From a bacterium (GTDB lineage Bacteria > Cyanobacteriota > Vampirovibrionia > Gastranaerophilales > UBA9971), in the NCBI GenBank assembly GCA_037147175.1, contig JBAWVS010000030.1, forward strand, positions 1 through 27,830: DNA of 27,830 nucleotides, in the 5' to 3' direction. The position numbers were made by a program, and so were the translations under genes. The notes beneath the pieces are model-generated. The model saw only the letters and a list, made by a program, of their open reading frames with translations. It was not told the origin of the DNA and searched no databases. Of the stretch, positions 7,904 to 16,636 are shown piece after piece. The first letter of the stretch is position 1, and each line of letters starts with the position of its first letter.

Positions 7904-8065
7904 ATCAGTTAATCTTATAATATGGTTTTTTTAACATATTATATATTGTCTATTAGTTATAGGTTTCTCCAACTAAAGTATCCTTATTACACTTGTTCCC
8001 AATTTACTTTAATCTAATTCATGCTTTTATATTTTATTTACTTTTCTTAATAAAAAAGAAGCTTG

Positions 8066-8074
8066 TGATATAAT
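8066..8074 (+). promoter_or_regulatory. Extended -10 promoter of rsmI
   Basis: TGA-TATAAT: a perfect TATAAT (8069-8074) preceded by the TG of an extended -10 (8066-8067). No convincing -35 is seen. It lies about 45 bases before the rsmI ATG. Confidence 0.5.
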
Positions 8075-8119
8075 TTTAAACATTATGTTTGTAATTTTAA
8101 AAAACTAAAAAAGGCTCAT

Positions 8120-8950
8120 ATGGCTAAAAATGGAACACTTTACATCTGCCCGACTCCTATAGGAAATCTTGAAGATATTACTTTAAGAGCAATCAGGATA
8201 CTAAAAGAAGTTGATGTTATAGCTTGTGAAGATACAAGAATTACTCAAAAGCTGCTTAATCATTACGAAATTAAAACTCAAACAATCAGTTATCATAAAT
8301 TTAGCGAAAAAGAAAAAAGCTGTTATTTAATAAACCAGCTTAAAGAAGGAAAAAACATAGCCCTTGTTTCTGATGCAGGAACTCCTTTAATTAGCGATCC
8401 GGGATCTGAGCTGATTAAAGATGCTTATTTAAATGATATAAAAATAATTCCTCTTCCGGGTGCAAGCTCTGTAATAACTGCTTTGTCTTCGGGTCTGACT
8501 TCTGAGGGAAGTTTTGTGTTTTTAGGATTTTTACCAAGAACTTTAAACGAAAAAGAAAAAATTCTGTCTAAATACTCTGAAATAAATATAGTTGCTTTTG
8601 AATCTCCGAATAGGCTGATTGCTTCACTAAAAGAAATTTCAGTGATTTTAGGCGACAGAAACGTTATGATTGCCAGAGAGCTTTCTAAAATTTATGAAGA
8701 AATAAAAAGAGATAAAATTAGCAATATCATTGAATATTATACGCATAAGCCCCTTAAAGGCGAAATAACTTTAGTTATTGAAGGTCAAAAAGAGGAAAAA
8801 ACTGCTGACGAACAGGAAATAATCAAAAAAATTAAAATTCTTAAAAAAGAAGGCTATTCAACTAAAGAAATAAGTAAAATTATTTCTTTACTTACGGGCT
8901 TTCCCAAAAAAGAAGTCTACAATTTGGTGTTAAATTCAGAATCCGTATAA
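8120..8950 (+). CDS. rsmI: 16S rRNA (cytidine-1402 2'-O)-methyltransferase
   Basis: SAM-dependent tetrapyrrole-methylase-fold enzyme that 2'-O-methylates C1402 in the decoding centre of 16S rRNA. The 276 residues match the family. Visible motifs are PTPIGNLEDITLRAI (11-25), ACEDTR with the following LLNHY, YHKFSE, SDAGTPLISDPG (about 89-100) and PLPGASS. FLGFLPR and ESPNRL are also present. The C-terminal region (about 220-276) is a Lys-rich helical tail ending in a small helix-turn-helix-like domain, common in RsmI. The start ATG has AAGG seven bases upstream. It is divergent from flagellin and converges on the next gene with 23 bases between stops. Confidence 0.95.
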   Translation: MAKNGTLYICPTPIGNLEDITLRAIRILKEVDVIACEDTRITQKLLNHYEIKTQTISYHKFSEKEKSCYLINQLKEGKNIALVSDAGTPLISDPGSELIKDAYLNDIKIIPLPGASSVITALSSGLTSEGSFVFLGFLPRTLNEKEKILSKYSEINIVAFESPNRLIASLKEISVILGDRNVMIARELSKIYEEIKRDKISNIIEYYTHKPLKGEITLVIEGQKEEKTADEQEIIKKIKILKKEGYSTKEISKIISLLTGFPKKEVYNLVLNSESV

Positions 8951-8973
8951 CTTTTAGCGAAACAAAAAAATAA

Positions 8974-9396
8974 TTAATTTTTTTTAGCAGAGCCTTTCTT
9001 TTCTTTAATTAAACGTATTATTCCATCCCACGCAAGAAAAAAGACACCCCAGCCTATTGCACTTTTAGCTGCTTTAATTCCAACTGCTTTCCAATTTATA
9101 TTTATTTTGTTTTTTTGAAATCTTGCATTAAAATCTTCGAACTGAATTTTTCTGAGATAATCATCAAGTAGTTTAATTTTATCAGCTGATGAACTGTTAA
9201 TAATATTTCTGATATGGTCTATCATTGGCTGTTTGGTGCTCGGCTTGATTAATGTTTTCCCCTGTTGGTATAAATCATTAATCCCGTTTGATATTCCGCC
9301 GGCAACAGCAAATGTTGCAAGCACTTTTGTTGAAAGAAAGTTGTCATTATTTTTCTTAACGGGTTGTGTATTTGATATTAAATTGATTCCTGCCAT
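8974..9396 (-). CDS. Small hypothetical membrane protein
   Basis: Unrecognised, 140 residues. There is a weakly hydrophobic N-terminal segment (about 24-36, VLATFAVAGGIS) and a stronger one near the C-terminus (about 112-130, AIGWGVFFLAWDGIIRLI), followed by a Lys-rich basic tail that would stay in the cytoplasm. The middle is charged and helical. The start is supported by AAGG seven bases upstream. Its N-terminal style (short Asn/Gln/Pro-rich leader, then helices and a few hydrophobic segments) resembles the 635-residue unknown protein of this window. They may belong to one class of lineage-specific envelope-associated proteins, which is inference only. Confidence 0.6.
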   Translation of the reverse strand: MAGINLISNTQPVKKNNDNFLSTKVLATFAVAGGISNGINDLYQQGKTLIKPSTKQPMIDHIRNIINSSSADKIKLLDDYLRKIQFEDFNARFQKNKININWKAVGIKAAKSAIGWGVFFLAWDGIIRLIKEKKGSAKKN

Positions 9397-9601
9397 CTTT
9401 TAGCCTTATTTCCCTTAAAATCCCTTCATATTATTAAAAACCAAACTTAAAAAAAATTGACAGCAAGATAAAACAAATAGAGACAAAACCATTGTCTTTC
9501 CTAAAAAAAATAAATTTAACGCTTGTTTACAAAAATTAATCTGGAATAAAATTTACTTTTTCCCAATAATAAGAACATTATTAATAACATTTGCGGCATT
9601 C

Positions 9602-12600
9602 ATGTATATAGAAGGACCATTAAAATCGGGGAAATCGTCATTTCTGGTTGAAAAGTTTGTTGAGCTTATTAAATCAGGAGTTTTGACATCCGAAATTCTT
9701 GTTATCACTCAAAATAGCTACAAAAAAAAGATTTTTTCGGATAAAATCAGAGAAAAACTGGCAGAATTTCAAATTAACGGTTTTGGAGAGCTGCCTGTTT
9801 TTACTTTTAACGGGATAGTTTATCATTCTATTAAGTCAAATTGGTCGCTTGTGGAAGGATTAATCCCTGAAAATATCGGGAAAAGAGAAATAATACCAAA
9901 TCTTTGCGAGTTGGAAGCGGCAGAACTTTTGATTAAAAAGGCTATAAAAGAAATAAATAAGAGAGAAAGCCTTGAAGAGAGCCTGAGAGATTATCAATCT
10001 CATAAAAACCTTAAGCATCAGATTTTGAGGCGGCATACACTTATAACAAATAATTGTCTTGACAGTCAGGAAATCATTGATAAATCTAAGCTGCTAGGTG
10101 AGCAAATGGGGGAGCAGGCTCAGGATGTACTTAAACTGGTTAATATTCTTACTAATCGCTATAGAACTTTTTATAATTTAAAACAGGTGCCTACTTTTCT
10201 TTATCTGCTTGATAATAACAAAATAAATTTCGGTAAAATAAAATATCTTCTGGTTGATGACTTTGATGAAATGACTTATTCCGCCCACTACTTTATAAAA
10301 AAGATTATTGCGGAAGTTAAAGATTTTTTTATAGCCGCAGACCCGCAAGGGAGTTCACGAAGAGGGTATTTATGCGCAAATACTTCGGGTTATGAAGAAA
10401 TAAAAGCCTTAAATCCTTCTGAAATAATTAATTTAAAGTCAAAAAAGCCTTCATATCCGGATGCGCAGGAATTATTTCAGGCAATTATAAATAATAAAAC
10501 GCCGAATTTGAATAATATAGCTCTTATTGAAAATTCTATACGGCATGTAGAAATGTTGGAGCAGGTTTTTGCCAGAATAGAAGTTATGGTAAATAATGAA
10601 AAATTTTCTCCTGATGATATTGTTCTTGTTGCACCTTCAATGGATGCAGCTTTAAAACACGCTTTAGAAGAGTTTTTTGAGAGAAAAAATATAGATTATC
10701 AGTTTTTGACAGGTTCAAAGAAGATTTTTGATGACCCTCTAGTCTTTGGTACGCTTATAATTCTCCAGTTAATCAACGAAGAATGGCGATTTAAGCCAAA
10801 AACTTTTGAAATAAGATCCTTGTTGACCGGCATGTTGGGAATTTCTACAATTTTATGCGAAGAAATTCTTGAAAAATACACAGAAACAGGCAAGCTTGAA
10901 CGGAATGACAATGACCTTTTAAGCAAGTGTACAGAACGATTAAATAATTTGATTAATTTGATAAAAAACTTAAGAGAAGAAAAAATATCTCTTTCAGGGC
11001 AGGTGGAAAAGATTTTTTCTGAGCTTGTTCTTCCGAATATTAATGAAAATAACAATATAGAAGCCTTTAACCGAATGGTAGAGTCGCTTCTGGGTTTTGA
11101 AAAGCTGTTGAAGACTACTCAAAACAAAATCTTTTCTGAAAAAGACTGGCTGATTTTAATGAAAGACACGATTGTTTCTGATAATCCTTCTTCCGCGCCG
11201 GAATTGAAGAAAAATTGTATAAAAATCGCAACACCGCAAAAAGTCATTGATCTGGAAATTGAATCAAAAATCCAGATATGGTTGGATGTTTCAAGCATTC
11301 ATTGGACAAAAGACGACACAGGACCGCTTTATAATGCATGGGTTTTTCATAAAGATTGGCAGGATGGAAAATACACCCCGCAGATTCACCAGAAACTCAC
11401 TATGGAAAAGGCTGCTTATTGTTTAAGAAAGCTTGTTTCTTTATGTGACGGTAAAATTTTATGCTATGCAAGCCAGCTGGATGTTTCCGGCTCTGAAAAC
11501 AACGGCGGAATAGAAAGCTTTATCACAGAGAAAAAAGAACTAACAAAGATAAAATTTGAATTTACTCCCCGCAAAGATCAGGCTGCCGTTCTTGATTATA
11601 AGTCGGGCAAAATGGCTATTTCTGCTGTGCCTGGAGCCGGAAAGACAAAGATACTGGAAGCCTTGATAATAAAGATGATTAAAGACGGGATTAATCCTGA
11701 AGAAATTCTTGTGCTTACTTATATGGATTCTGCGGCTAGAAATATCCGTGAGAGAATAAAAACTTCCTGCCCTGATCTTGTAAAATTTCCTCACATCAGT
11801 ACTATTCATGGTCTGGGATTAGGTATAATAAAGCAGGGAGATAATCATACTCAAATAGGACTTGATTCTGATTTTGATATTTGCGATGACACCTTAAAAT
11901 TTAAAATAATGAAAGAAATTTACGATAAATTAATTACAGATAATGATTATAAGTTTAATTCTTTCAGCTATGATTACCCGAACGCAATTTCGCAAGCAAA
12001 GTTTCTGGGAATTTCACCGGAGGAGATTGGAAAGTATTTATCAAACAAAGATATCGAACTTTATAATGAATTGTTTGAATTTTATCCTGTATATGCGGAA
12101 TATCAAAGAATATTAAAAGAAAGAAGCATGATAGATTTTGATGATTTGCTGATTTACAGCGTTAAACTATTAAAAAACAATACTGAAATCAAAAATCATT
12201 ATCAAGAAAAGTTTAAATATATTATAGAAGATGAAGCACAGGATTCTTCTTCTGTTCAACAGCAATTATTCGGGCTAATCAGTGAAAAAAGAGGAAACTT
12301 AATCAGGTGTGGCGACCCTAATCAGGCAATTACCTCCAGTTTTTCCAATTCTGACGTAAGCGGGTTTGTTGAATTTATTAAAACCACAAATATGCTCGTG
12401 GAAATGGATCACTCTCAAAGATGCTCAAATGAAATCTTTGAACTTGCAAACTCTTTAATTGATTGGGCGATGAAGCAGGAATTGTTAAAAGATGCTTTTA
12501 TTCCTCTAAAAATGCATGCGGTAGAAGGAAAAAATCCTGAAACAAAAGAATGTTTAAACTTTAAAATCTATGAAACCCCTGAAGAAGAAAAAGCGAAAAT

Positions 12601-13603
12601 ATTAAAAGAAATCGAAAAACTTAAAAAAAGCGCTTATAAATTCACGATAGGGATTTTGTTGAGAACAAATAATGCAGTTATAGAATGGGCACAGTTTTTG
12701 GAATCTAATAATATACCATATATTTGTTATTCCGAGTCTGTCGCCCAGAAAAAAGTCTTCAGGTTTGTAAAAGCTTTTCTTGAAGTCTTGAATAACCCGT
12801 GGAATAACAAATTTGTCAAAAATCTTTACGAAGAATTTGTAAAATCAAATATTTTGGAACATCAGTTTGATTCGCTTCATTTTTTTGACAAAGCAGGCTC
12901 ACCATTTATTTGTTTTGCAAAAAACGAACTGCCGCTCGGGAACGCAGGAAAATTTCAGGATGAAATCTTAAAATGGCTCGATAAATCAAACTTACCGCCG
13001 GAAGAAATAATTGCAAGGCTCGGTGCTGAATATTTTGATAGTGTTATTGACAAGTCAAATGCAAGGATAATAAGCCTTTTGGTCAGCAGGTTCAGGCGAT
13101 ATGACACAGATAACGAAGAAAATAAAACTGTTAATTTGCCTGAAATTTTAAATTATTTAGATGATTTAGGAAAGAAAAAGTCGCTTAGCGGCGTAAAATT
13201 CTTTAATGAAATTGAAAAAGATGATGACAAATATGAATTTGTGCAGATTATGACAGCCCATAAAGCAAAAGGACTGGAGTTTGATACTGTGTTTATGCCT
13301 GAAATGCAGGAAGTTAAATTCAGTTACCCTGTAAATCCTGAAGTAGTTGATATTGGAAAGAGCGGGCATCTTATCAATCAAATAAAACAGATTAAAAAAC
13401 TCCATAAAAGTGTTGAAGAAATAAAACTTGAGCAGGTTCATGAACATCTAAGGCTTATTTATGTCGGGATTACAAGAGCCAGACATTATCTTTATATGAG
13501 CGGAAATGAAAAAGCCAAAAATAATTGGTATAAAACAAAAGAATACAGGCCTTCAAAAATTTTAGAATACTTTATAGAACAGCATACAAGGATTGTGAAA
13601 TGA
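9602..13603 (+). CDS. Tandem SF1 helicase: degenerate AddB-like module fused to UvrD-type helicase
   Basis: 1333 residues holding two SF1 helicase modules. Module 1 (about 1-640) has a Walker A GPLKSGKS (5-12), a DExx-like LLVDDFDE (216-223) and a motif III-like AADPQGSS (about 246-253). Its late motifs are degenerate: no GLEF and no arginine-finger RA, only ATPQKVIDLE and SQLDVSGSENNGG where they should fall. Module 2 (about 650-1333) is complete: VPGAGKT (676-682), LTYMDSAARN, ISTIHGLGLG, DEAQD (877-881), CGDPNQAI, motif V TAHKAKGLEFD (1218-1228) and motif VI IYVGITRARHYLYM (about 1286-1299). It should be a 3'-5' DNA translocase. The protein ends after motif VI with no nuclease domain; the next gene, overlapping by ATGA, supplies one. 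This matches the parts list of AddAB or AdnAB end-resection enzymes. The ATG has no clear ribosome site; the frame is open upstream to 9461 but offers no start codon. Confidence 0.9.
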   Translation: MYIEGPLKSGKSSFLVEKFVELIKSGVLTSEILVITQNSYKKKIFSDKIREKLAEFQINGFGELPVFTFNGIVYHSIKSNWSLVEGLIPENIGKREIIPNLCELEAAELLIKKAIKEINKRESLEESLRDYQSHKNLKHQILRRHTLITNNCLDSQEIIDKSKLLGEQMGEQAQDVLKLVNILTNRYRTFYNLKQVPTFLYLLDNNKINFGKIKYLLVDDFDEMTYSAHYFIKKIIAEVKDFFIAADPQGSSRRGYLCANTSGYEEIKALNPSEIINLKSKKPSYPDAQELFQAIINNKTPNLNNIALIENSIRHVEMLEQVFARIEVMVNNEKFSPDDIVLVAPSMDAALKHALEEFFERKNIDYQFLTGSKKIFDDPLVFGTLIILQLINEEWRFKPKTFEIRSLLTGMLGISTILCEEILEKYTETGKLERNDNDLLSKCTERLNNLINLIKNLREEKISLSGQVEKIFSELVLPNINENNNIEAFNRMVESLLGFEKLLKTTQNKIFSEKDWLILMKDTIVSDNPSSAPELKKNCIKIATPQKVIDLEIESKIQIWLDVSSIHWTKDDTGPLYNAWVFHKDWQDGKYTPQIHQKLTMEKAAYCLRKLVSLCDGKILCYASQLDVSGSENNGGIESFITEKKELTKIKFEFTPRKDQAAVLDYKSGKMAISAVPGAGKTKILEALIIKMIKDGINPEEILVLTYMDSAARNIRERIKTSCPDLVKFPHISTIHGLGLGIIKQGDNHTQIGLDSDFDICDDTLKFKIMKEIYDKLITDNDYKFNSFSYDYPNAISQAKFLGISPEEIGKYLSNKDIELYNELFEFYPVYAEYQRILKERSMIDFDDLLIYSVKLLKNNTEIKNHYQEKFKYIIEDEAQDSSSVQQQLFGLISEKRGNLIRCGDPNQAITSSFSNSDVSGFVEFIKTTNMLVEMDHSQRCSNEIFELANSLIDWAMKQELLKDAFIPLKMHAVEGKNPETKECLNFKIYETPEEEKAKILKEIEKLKKSAYKFTIGILLRTNNAVIEWAQFLESNNIPYICYSESVAQKKVFRFVKAFLEVLNNPWNNKFVKNLYEEFVKSNILEHQFDSLHFFDKAGSPFICFAKNELPLGNAGKFQDEILKWLDKSNLPPEEIIARLGAEYFDSVIDKSNARIISLLVSRFRRYDTDNEENKTVNLPEILNYLDDLGKKKSLSGVKFFNEIEKDDDKYEFVQIMTAHKAKGLEFDTVFMPEMQEVKFSYPVNPEVVDIGKSGHLINQIKQIKKLHKSVEEIKLEQVHEHLRLIYVGITRARHYLYMSGNEKAKNNWYKTKEYRPSKILEYFIEQHTRIVK

Positions 13604-14283
13604 AAAATAATCTTCTGAATCATGACCGCTTTAATACATGGCAAATTTGTCGAAAAAAATATTATTTTAAGTATATAAAAGAGCTTAAATACCCCGAATT
13701 TCATCAGGATTACGAACTTGGAAAATCAATTCATGCACTTATAGATTATCACTTAAGAGGTTTTGAAACAAGGCATCTATTGAAGAATGCAGATAACAAG
13801 ATTATTGACCGCTGGAATTCCATAAAAAACCACCCTATATTAAACAAAAAAGTAATAAAAACAGAATGGGGCTTTAATACAAACCTTAAAAATACTCCAT
13901 ACTGGCTTATAGGAAGAATTGACGCTATATTTTTTGACGAAGAAACCGGCAACTACATTATAGCTGACTGGAAAACCGGCGAAGTCGTCCCTAAAAAAAT
14001 CGATACTTATTTTCAGCACAAAATTTATCTTTATGCGCTTTATCAAAGCAGAAAGGATTTAGGGCTTGATTTTGAGCCAAAAGACCTTGTTTTTAATTAC
14101 TTTGAGATAACTCCGGAGTCTGTACAAAAAATAGAAATAAGTTTTTCTGAAGAAAAATTGTTTGAATACGAGAAAAAATTTTTAAATATTATAAAAAAAA
14201 TAGAGAGTACTGTTGAATTTGATGTTGCAGAAAATTGTTTTGATAAATTTTGCCTTTATAAAAGGCTTTGTGAAAATAAGTGA
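13600..14283 (+). CDS. PD-(D/E)XK (RecB/AddB/Cas4-type) nuclease with Fe-S cysteines
   Basis: A 227-residue stand-alone nuclease of the PDDEXK_1 type. His45 (GKSIH), Asp108 (GRID), Asp123 and Lys125 (DWKTG) and Gln139...Tyr143 (QHKIY) form the RecB-family active site for metal-dependent DNA cleavage. Cys17 near the N-terminus and Cys213, Cys218 and Cys224 at the C-terminus give the one-plus-three spacing of the 4Fe-4S-stapled nucleases (AddB, Cas4). The gene overlaps the helicase stop by four bases (ATGA), so stoichiometric translation is expected. Functionally it should be the nuclease subunit of that helicase, processing double-strand ends before RecA loading. No cas genes or CRISPR repeats are nearby, so Cas4 is unlikely. 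It is followed by a separate promoter. Confidence 0.9.
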   Translation: MKNNLLNHDRFNTWQICRKKYYFKYIKELKYPEFHQDYELGKSIHALIDYHLRGFETRHLLKNADNKIIDRWNSIKNHPILNKKVIKTEWGFNTNLKNTPYWLIGRIDAIFFDEETGNYIIADWKTGEVVPKKIDTYFQHKIYLYALYQSRKDLGLDFEPKDLVFNYFEITPESVQKIEISFSEEKLFEYEKKFLNIIKKIESTVEFDVAENCFDKFCLYKRLCENK

Positions 14284-14298
14284 ATATTTTTTTAAAAA

Positions 14299-14327
14299 AT
14301 GGCAAATATAAAACATAATGCTATAAT
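14299..14327 (+). promoter_or_regulatory. Promoter of the ribbon-helix-helix gene
   Basis: -35 ATGGCA (14299-14304, four of six), a 17-base spacer, then a perfect -10 TATAAT (14322-14327). It leaves an untranslated leader of about 65 bases before the ATG at 14399. Confidence 0.55.
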
Positions 14328-14398
14328 ATATACTTGAGAGGGTTAAAATTACTTTTTTGTATTAATCTATTAATAATAAATAAAAGGAGAGAGATATT

Positions 14399-14587
14399 AT
14401 GGCAAAAGTGCTTATATCAATGCCGACCGAATTTCTTGAAAAAATTGATAATATTGCAGCCTCAGAACAACGCACAAGAAGCGAACTTATAAGAGAAGCT
14501 TTAAGAGGTTATATAAGAAAAAGCAACATAGTTAATGTTGAAAACGTTGAAAACAGAGCAAAAGTTCTTGAATCAATGCTCGATTAG
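14399..14587 (+). CDS. Ribbon-helix-helix (CopG/MetJ-type) DNA-binding protein
   Basis: 62 residues. The N-terminal MAKVLISMPTEFLEKID forms the DNA-reading beta strand and first helix. EQRTRSELIREALRGYI (about residues 23-39) is the second helix of the fold, closely matching the CopG/NikR-N pattern. These proteins bind DNA as dimers of dimers and usually repress their own promoter. The C-terminal ~20 residues (ENVENRAKVLESMLD) form a short acidic helix, the kind of tail that in antitoxins contacts a toxin. No toxin gene accompanies it: the next gene, 84 bases on, is a PilZ protein. A very strong ribosome site, AAAGGAG, lies seven to nine bases before the ATG. A lone transcriptional regulator is the most likely role. 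Confidence 0.8.
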   Translation: MAKVLISMPTEFLEKIDNIAASEQRTRSELIREALRGYIRKSNIVNVENVENRAKVLESMLD

Positions 14588-14671
14588 GCAAATTATTATA
14601 TTACTTTTCCAAACAAAATGCTGGAGTTCAATAATCTTTTCAAGTCTTGCAATGAGAGTTAAATAGAGGTA

Positions 14672-15358
14672 ATGATGCTGGATATATACGATTTTATAAA
14701 GGAATTAGCTCCATTAGAGCTTGAATATATCGACGATGATGACAATTATCACTGTCTTAACGCTTATATAAAAAGAGTTCATGATGACCATCTGCTTATT
14801 TCACCTCCCGAAAAGCACAATCTGGCTCATAATCTTCCTGATGGAAAAGAAATTAATATTATATTTAAAACGGCGAAAGGAACTTTTTCGGCTGTTTCGA
14901 ATGTAATAAATAAACAATTGGACAGCATGTCGGGATTAAGAATAAGTTTTCCTTGTAACAGCCAGTTTACCGAACGAAGAGAATTTATAAGAGTTCCGCT
15001 TAATATAAAAGTCGAGATAATTAAATATCTTGATAATACCTACCTTAAGATGGAAACTTTTAATGCTCTGACACGAAATATCAGCGGAAGCGGTTTATGC
15101 TACGTTTCTGATGTGCCTCTTGATAATTATTATGATGTGCATTGTAAAATTCATCTTGATTATGAAAAAGAGCCAATTTCTGTCAGATGTGACCATATTT
15201 ATTCTAAAAAAATAAAGCTAAATAACGAAAAATCTTATCTTACGGCCCTGTCTTATGCAGGTATATCTGAAGAAGACACTATTAAGTTAGTAAAAACCTG
15301 TTTCAGATACCAGATAGACAATGTTGAAAGAAATAAAAACTTTGAGGATCACAAATAA
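14672..15358 (+). CDS. PilZ-domain cyclic-di-GMP receptor (YcgR-like)
   Basis: 228 residues. The N-terminal ~95 residues form a beta-rich YcgR-N/PilZN-like domain. The C-terminal PilZ domain has both c-di-GMP-binding signatures: RxxxR as R103-E-F-I-R107 within ERREFIRVP, and NxSxxG as N136-I-S-G-S-G141. YcgR-type proteins slow or bias the flagellar motor when c-di-GMP rises. With flagellin, a FlgM-like protein and a chemoreceptor in the same window, a motility or adhesion role is plausible. Two adjacent ATGs begin the gene; AGAGG at 14665-14669 sits only two bases before the first (14672) and five before the second (14675), so translation may begin at 14675. It converges on the next gene with 65 AT-rich bases between. 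Confidence 0.9.
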   Translation: MMLDIYDFIKELAPLELEYIDDDDNYHCLNAYIKRVHDDHLLISPPEKHNLAHNLPDGKEINIIFKTAKGTFSAVSNVINKQLDSMSGLRISFPCNSQFTERREFIRVPLNIKVEIIKYLDNTYLKMETFNALTRNISGSGLCYVSDVPLDNYYDVHCKIHLDYEKEPISVRCDHIYSKKIKLNNEKSYLTALSYAGISEEDTIKLVKTCFRYQIDNVERNKNFEDHK

Positions 15359-15423
15359 AATGACAATTTTGCTTGGAATTACATTTTTATTATCAATTAT
15401 AGATTTTAATTATAAATACTAAA

Positions 15424-16512
15424 TTATTCGTTTGAAACGGTTTTGCTCAGGCTTCTCGGGTTATTTACGTCATTTCCAAGAAGTTCCGCCATTTTGTATG
15501 CCAACAAATGCAAAACAACTGCGGAATAAACAGGTGAAAAGTCTTCATCAAACTTAGAAATATTAAGATATTCTGCTTTAAATTCTGAAAGTTTTGATTC
15601 TATATAGCTATCAGCAAAATCTTTTACTATAACAACATCAGCATCTCTTTTTTTAATTAATTGCATTGTATTACCGGTAGAGAGTGTATAATTTGCTTCA
15701 TCTTGCAATCCGCATTTAGTTATTATTGAGATCACAGTGGAGTTTTCATCCAGCATTGCCAGATGTCCATGGAGAAATTCCCCTGTCGGATAGCCGCCCG
15801 TATTTATATAGCAGGTTTCTTTTATTTTAAGAGCGCATTCTTCAGCCAGACCGAAGTTTTGTCCTCTTCCCAGAATGATTAGACTTTTTTTATTGTGCAG
15901 TTTTTCTGCGATTTTATCAATTTCTTTCGTATTTAAAATCAATTTTTCTATTTTTTCAGGCAATTGATGGATTTTTTGTTTGTAAGATTCTATTTGACCG
16001 GCAGAAGCGGTTTTATTTTTTTCTGCAAGGTAAATTCCTATTATATAGAGACATACAAGTTGTGAAGCAAACGATTTTGTTGCAGGAATGCTTGTTTCCT
16101 TTCCTGCATAAATAAACACAGCTGAGTCTGCCGAGTTATGTATTGTAGAAGTTTCGTTATTGGTTACTGCAAAAGTATAAGCTCCTTTTGTTTTTGCAAC
16201 ATGAAGAGCAGAAAGGACATCAGATGTTTCTCCTGACTGAGAAACAAATATTACAAGGTTATCAGAAGATAAAACAGGATTTCTCGTTGCAAATTCACTG
16301 GCATGCTCGACTGTTACGGGAATTTGTGCCGCTGATTCTATAAAATATCTGGTTATGTTTCCTGCATTTCTTGAAGATCCGCTTGCTACAATGTAAATTT
16401 TGGAAATTTTTTCAAGATTAATTTTGATGTTTTCAACAGGTTTTCCTTTAGGGAGGTAGAATTGTGCTAATTTTTTAAAAATTTCCGGTTCGTCCTTAAT
16501 GTCACTCAGCAT
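15424..16512 (-). CDS. GlmS-like double-SIS sugar-phosphate isomerase/deaminase without glutaminase domain
   Basis: 362 residues, corresponding to the isomerase half of GlmS alone. SIS domain 1 shows VASGSSRNAGN, VTVEHASEFATRNP, FVSQSGETSDVLSAL and SIPATKSFASQLV. SIS domain 2 shows ILGRGQNFGLAEECALKIKE and GEFLHGHLAML. It ends in RSLSKTVSNE, the counterpart of the GlmS C-terminal LAKSVTVE with the lysine kept. The N-terminal Cys-nucleophile glutaminase domain is absent, so it cannot make ammonia from glutamine. The family members with this layout are glucosamine-6-phosphate deaminase II (NagB-II/GlmD), AgaS and FrlB. A role in amino-sugar phosphate breakdown is likely, but the exact substrate cannot be told. 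The start has AAGGGG six bases upstream. It is divergent from the small ORF before hemW. Confidence 0.85.
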   Translation of the reverse strand: MLSDIKDEPEIFKKLAQFYLPKGKPVENIKINLEKISKIYIVASGSSRNAGNITRYFIESAAQIPVTVEHASEFATRNPVLSSDNLVIFVSQSGETSDVLSALHVAKTKGAYTFAVTNNETSTIHNSADSAVFIYAGKETSIPATKSFASQLVCLYIIGIYLAEKNKTASAGQIESYKQKIHQLPEKIEKLILNTKEIDKIAEKLHNKKSLIILGRGQNFGLAEECALKIKETCYINTGGYPTGEFLHGHLAMLDENSTVISIITKCGLQDEANYTLSTGNTMQLIKKRDADVVIVKDFADSYIESKLSEFKAEYLNISKFDEDFSPVYSAVVLHLLAYKMAELLGNDVNNPRSLSKTVSNE

Positions 16513-16636
16513 TTAAATCCCCTTTTAAAACTATTTATTTCATAATAACAAATTTTTCAAAAAAATTCTTAAAAAAGGCAATATTTTCATATTTAAAGTG
16601 TTTATATAAATAGGGAAGCAATTAAGGAAAAATTTT

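Noticed and set aside
9461-9601. In-frame upstream extension of the helicase ORF
   Set aside because: The 47 open codons contain no ATG, GTG or TTG, and their Lys/Asn/Ile/Phe-rich translation looks non-coding. The ATG at 9602 places the Walker A motif where the family expects it.
13600-14283. Cas4 identity for the PD-(D/E)XK nuclease
   Set aside because: No CRISPR array or cas gene is present, and the 4-bp overlap with a UvrD-type helicase fits an AddB/RecB-type nuclease better.
14399-14671. Toxin-antitoxin pair around the ribbon-helix-helix gene
   Set aside because: No toxin-like ORF lies on either side; the neighbours are the nuclease and the PilZ gene.
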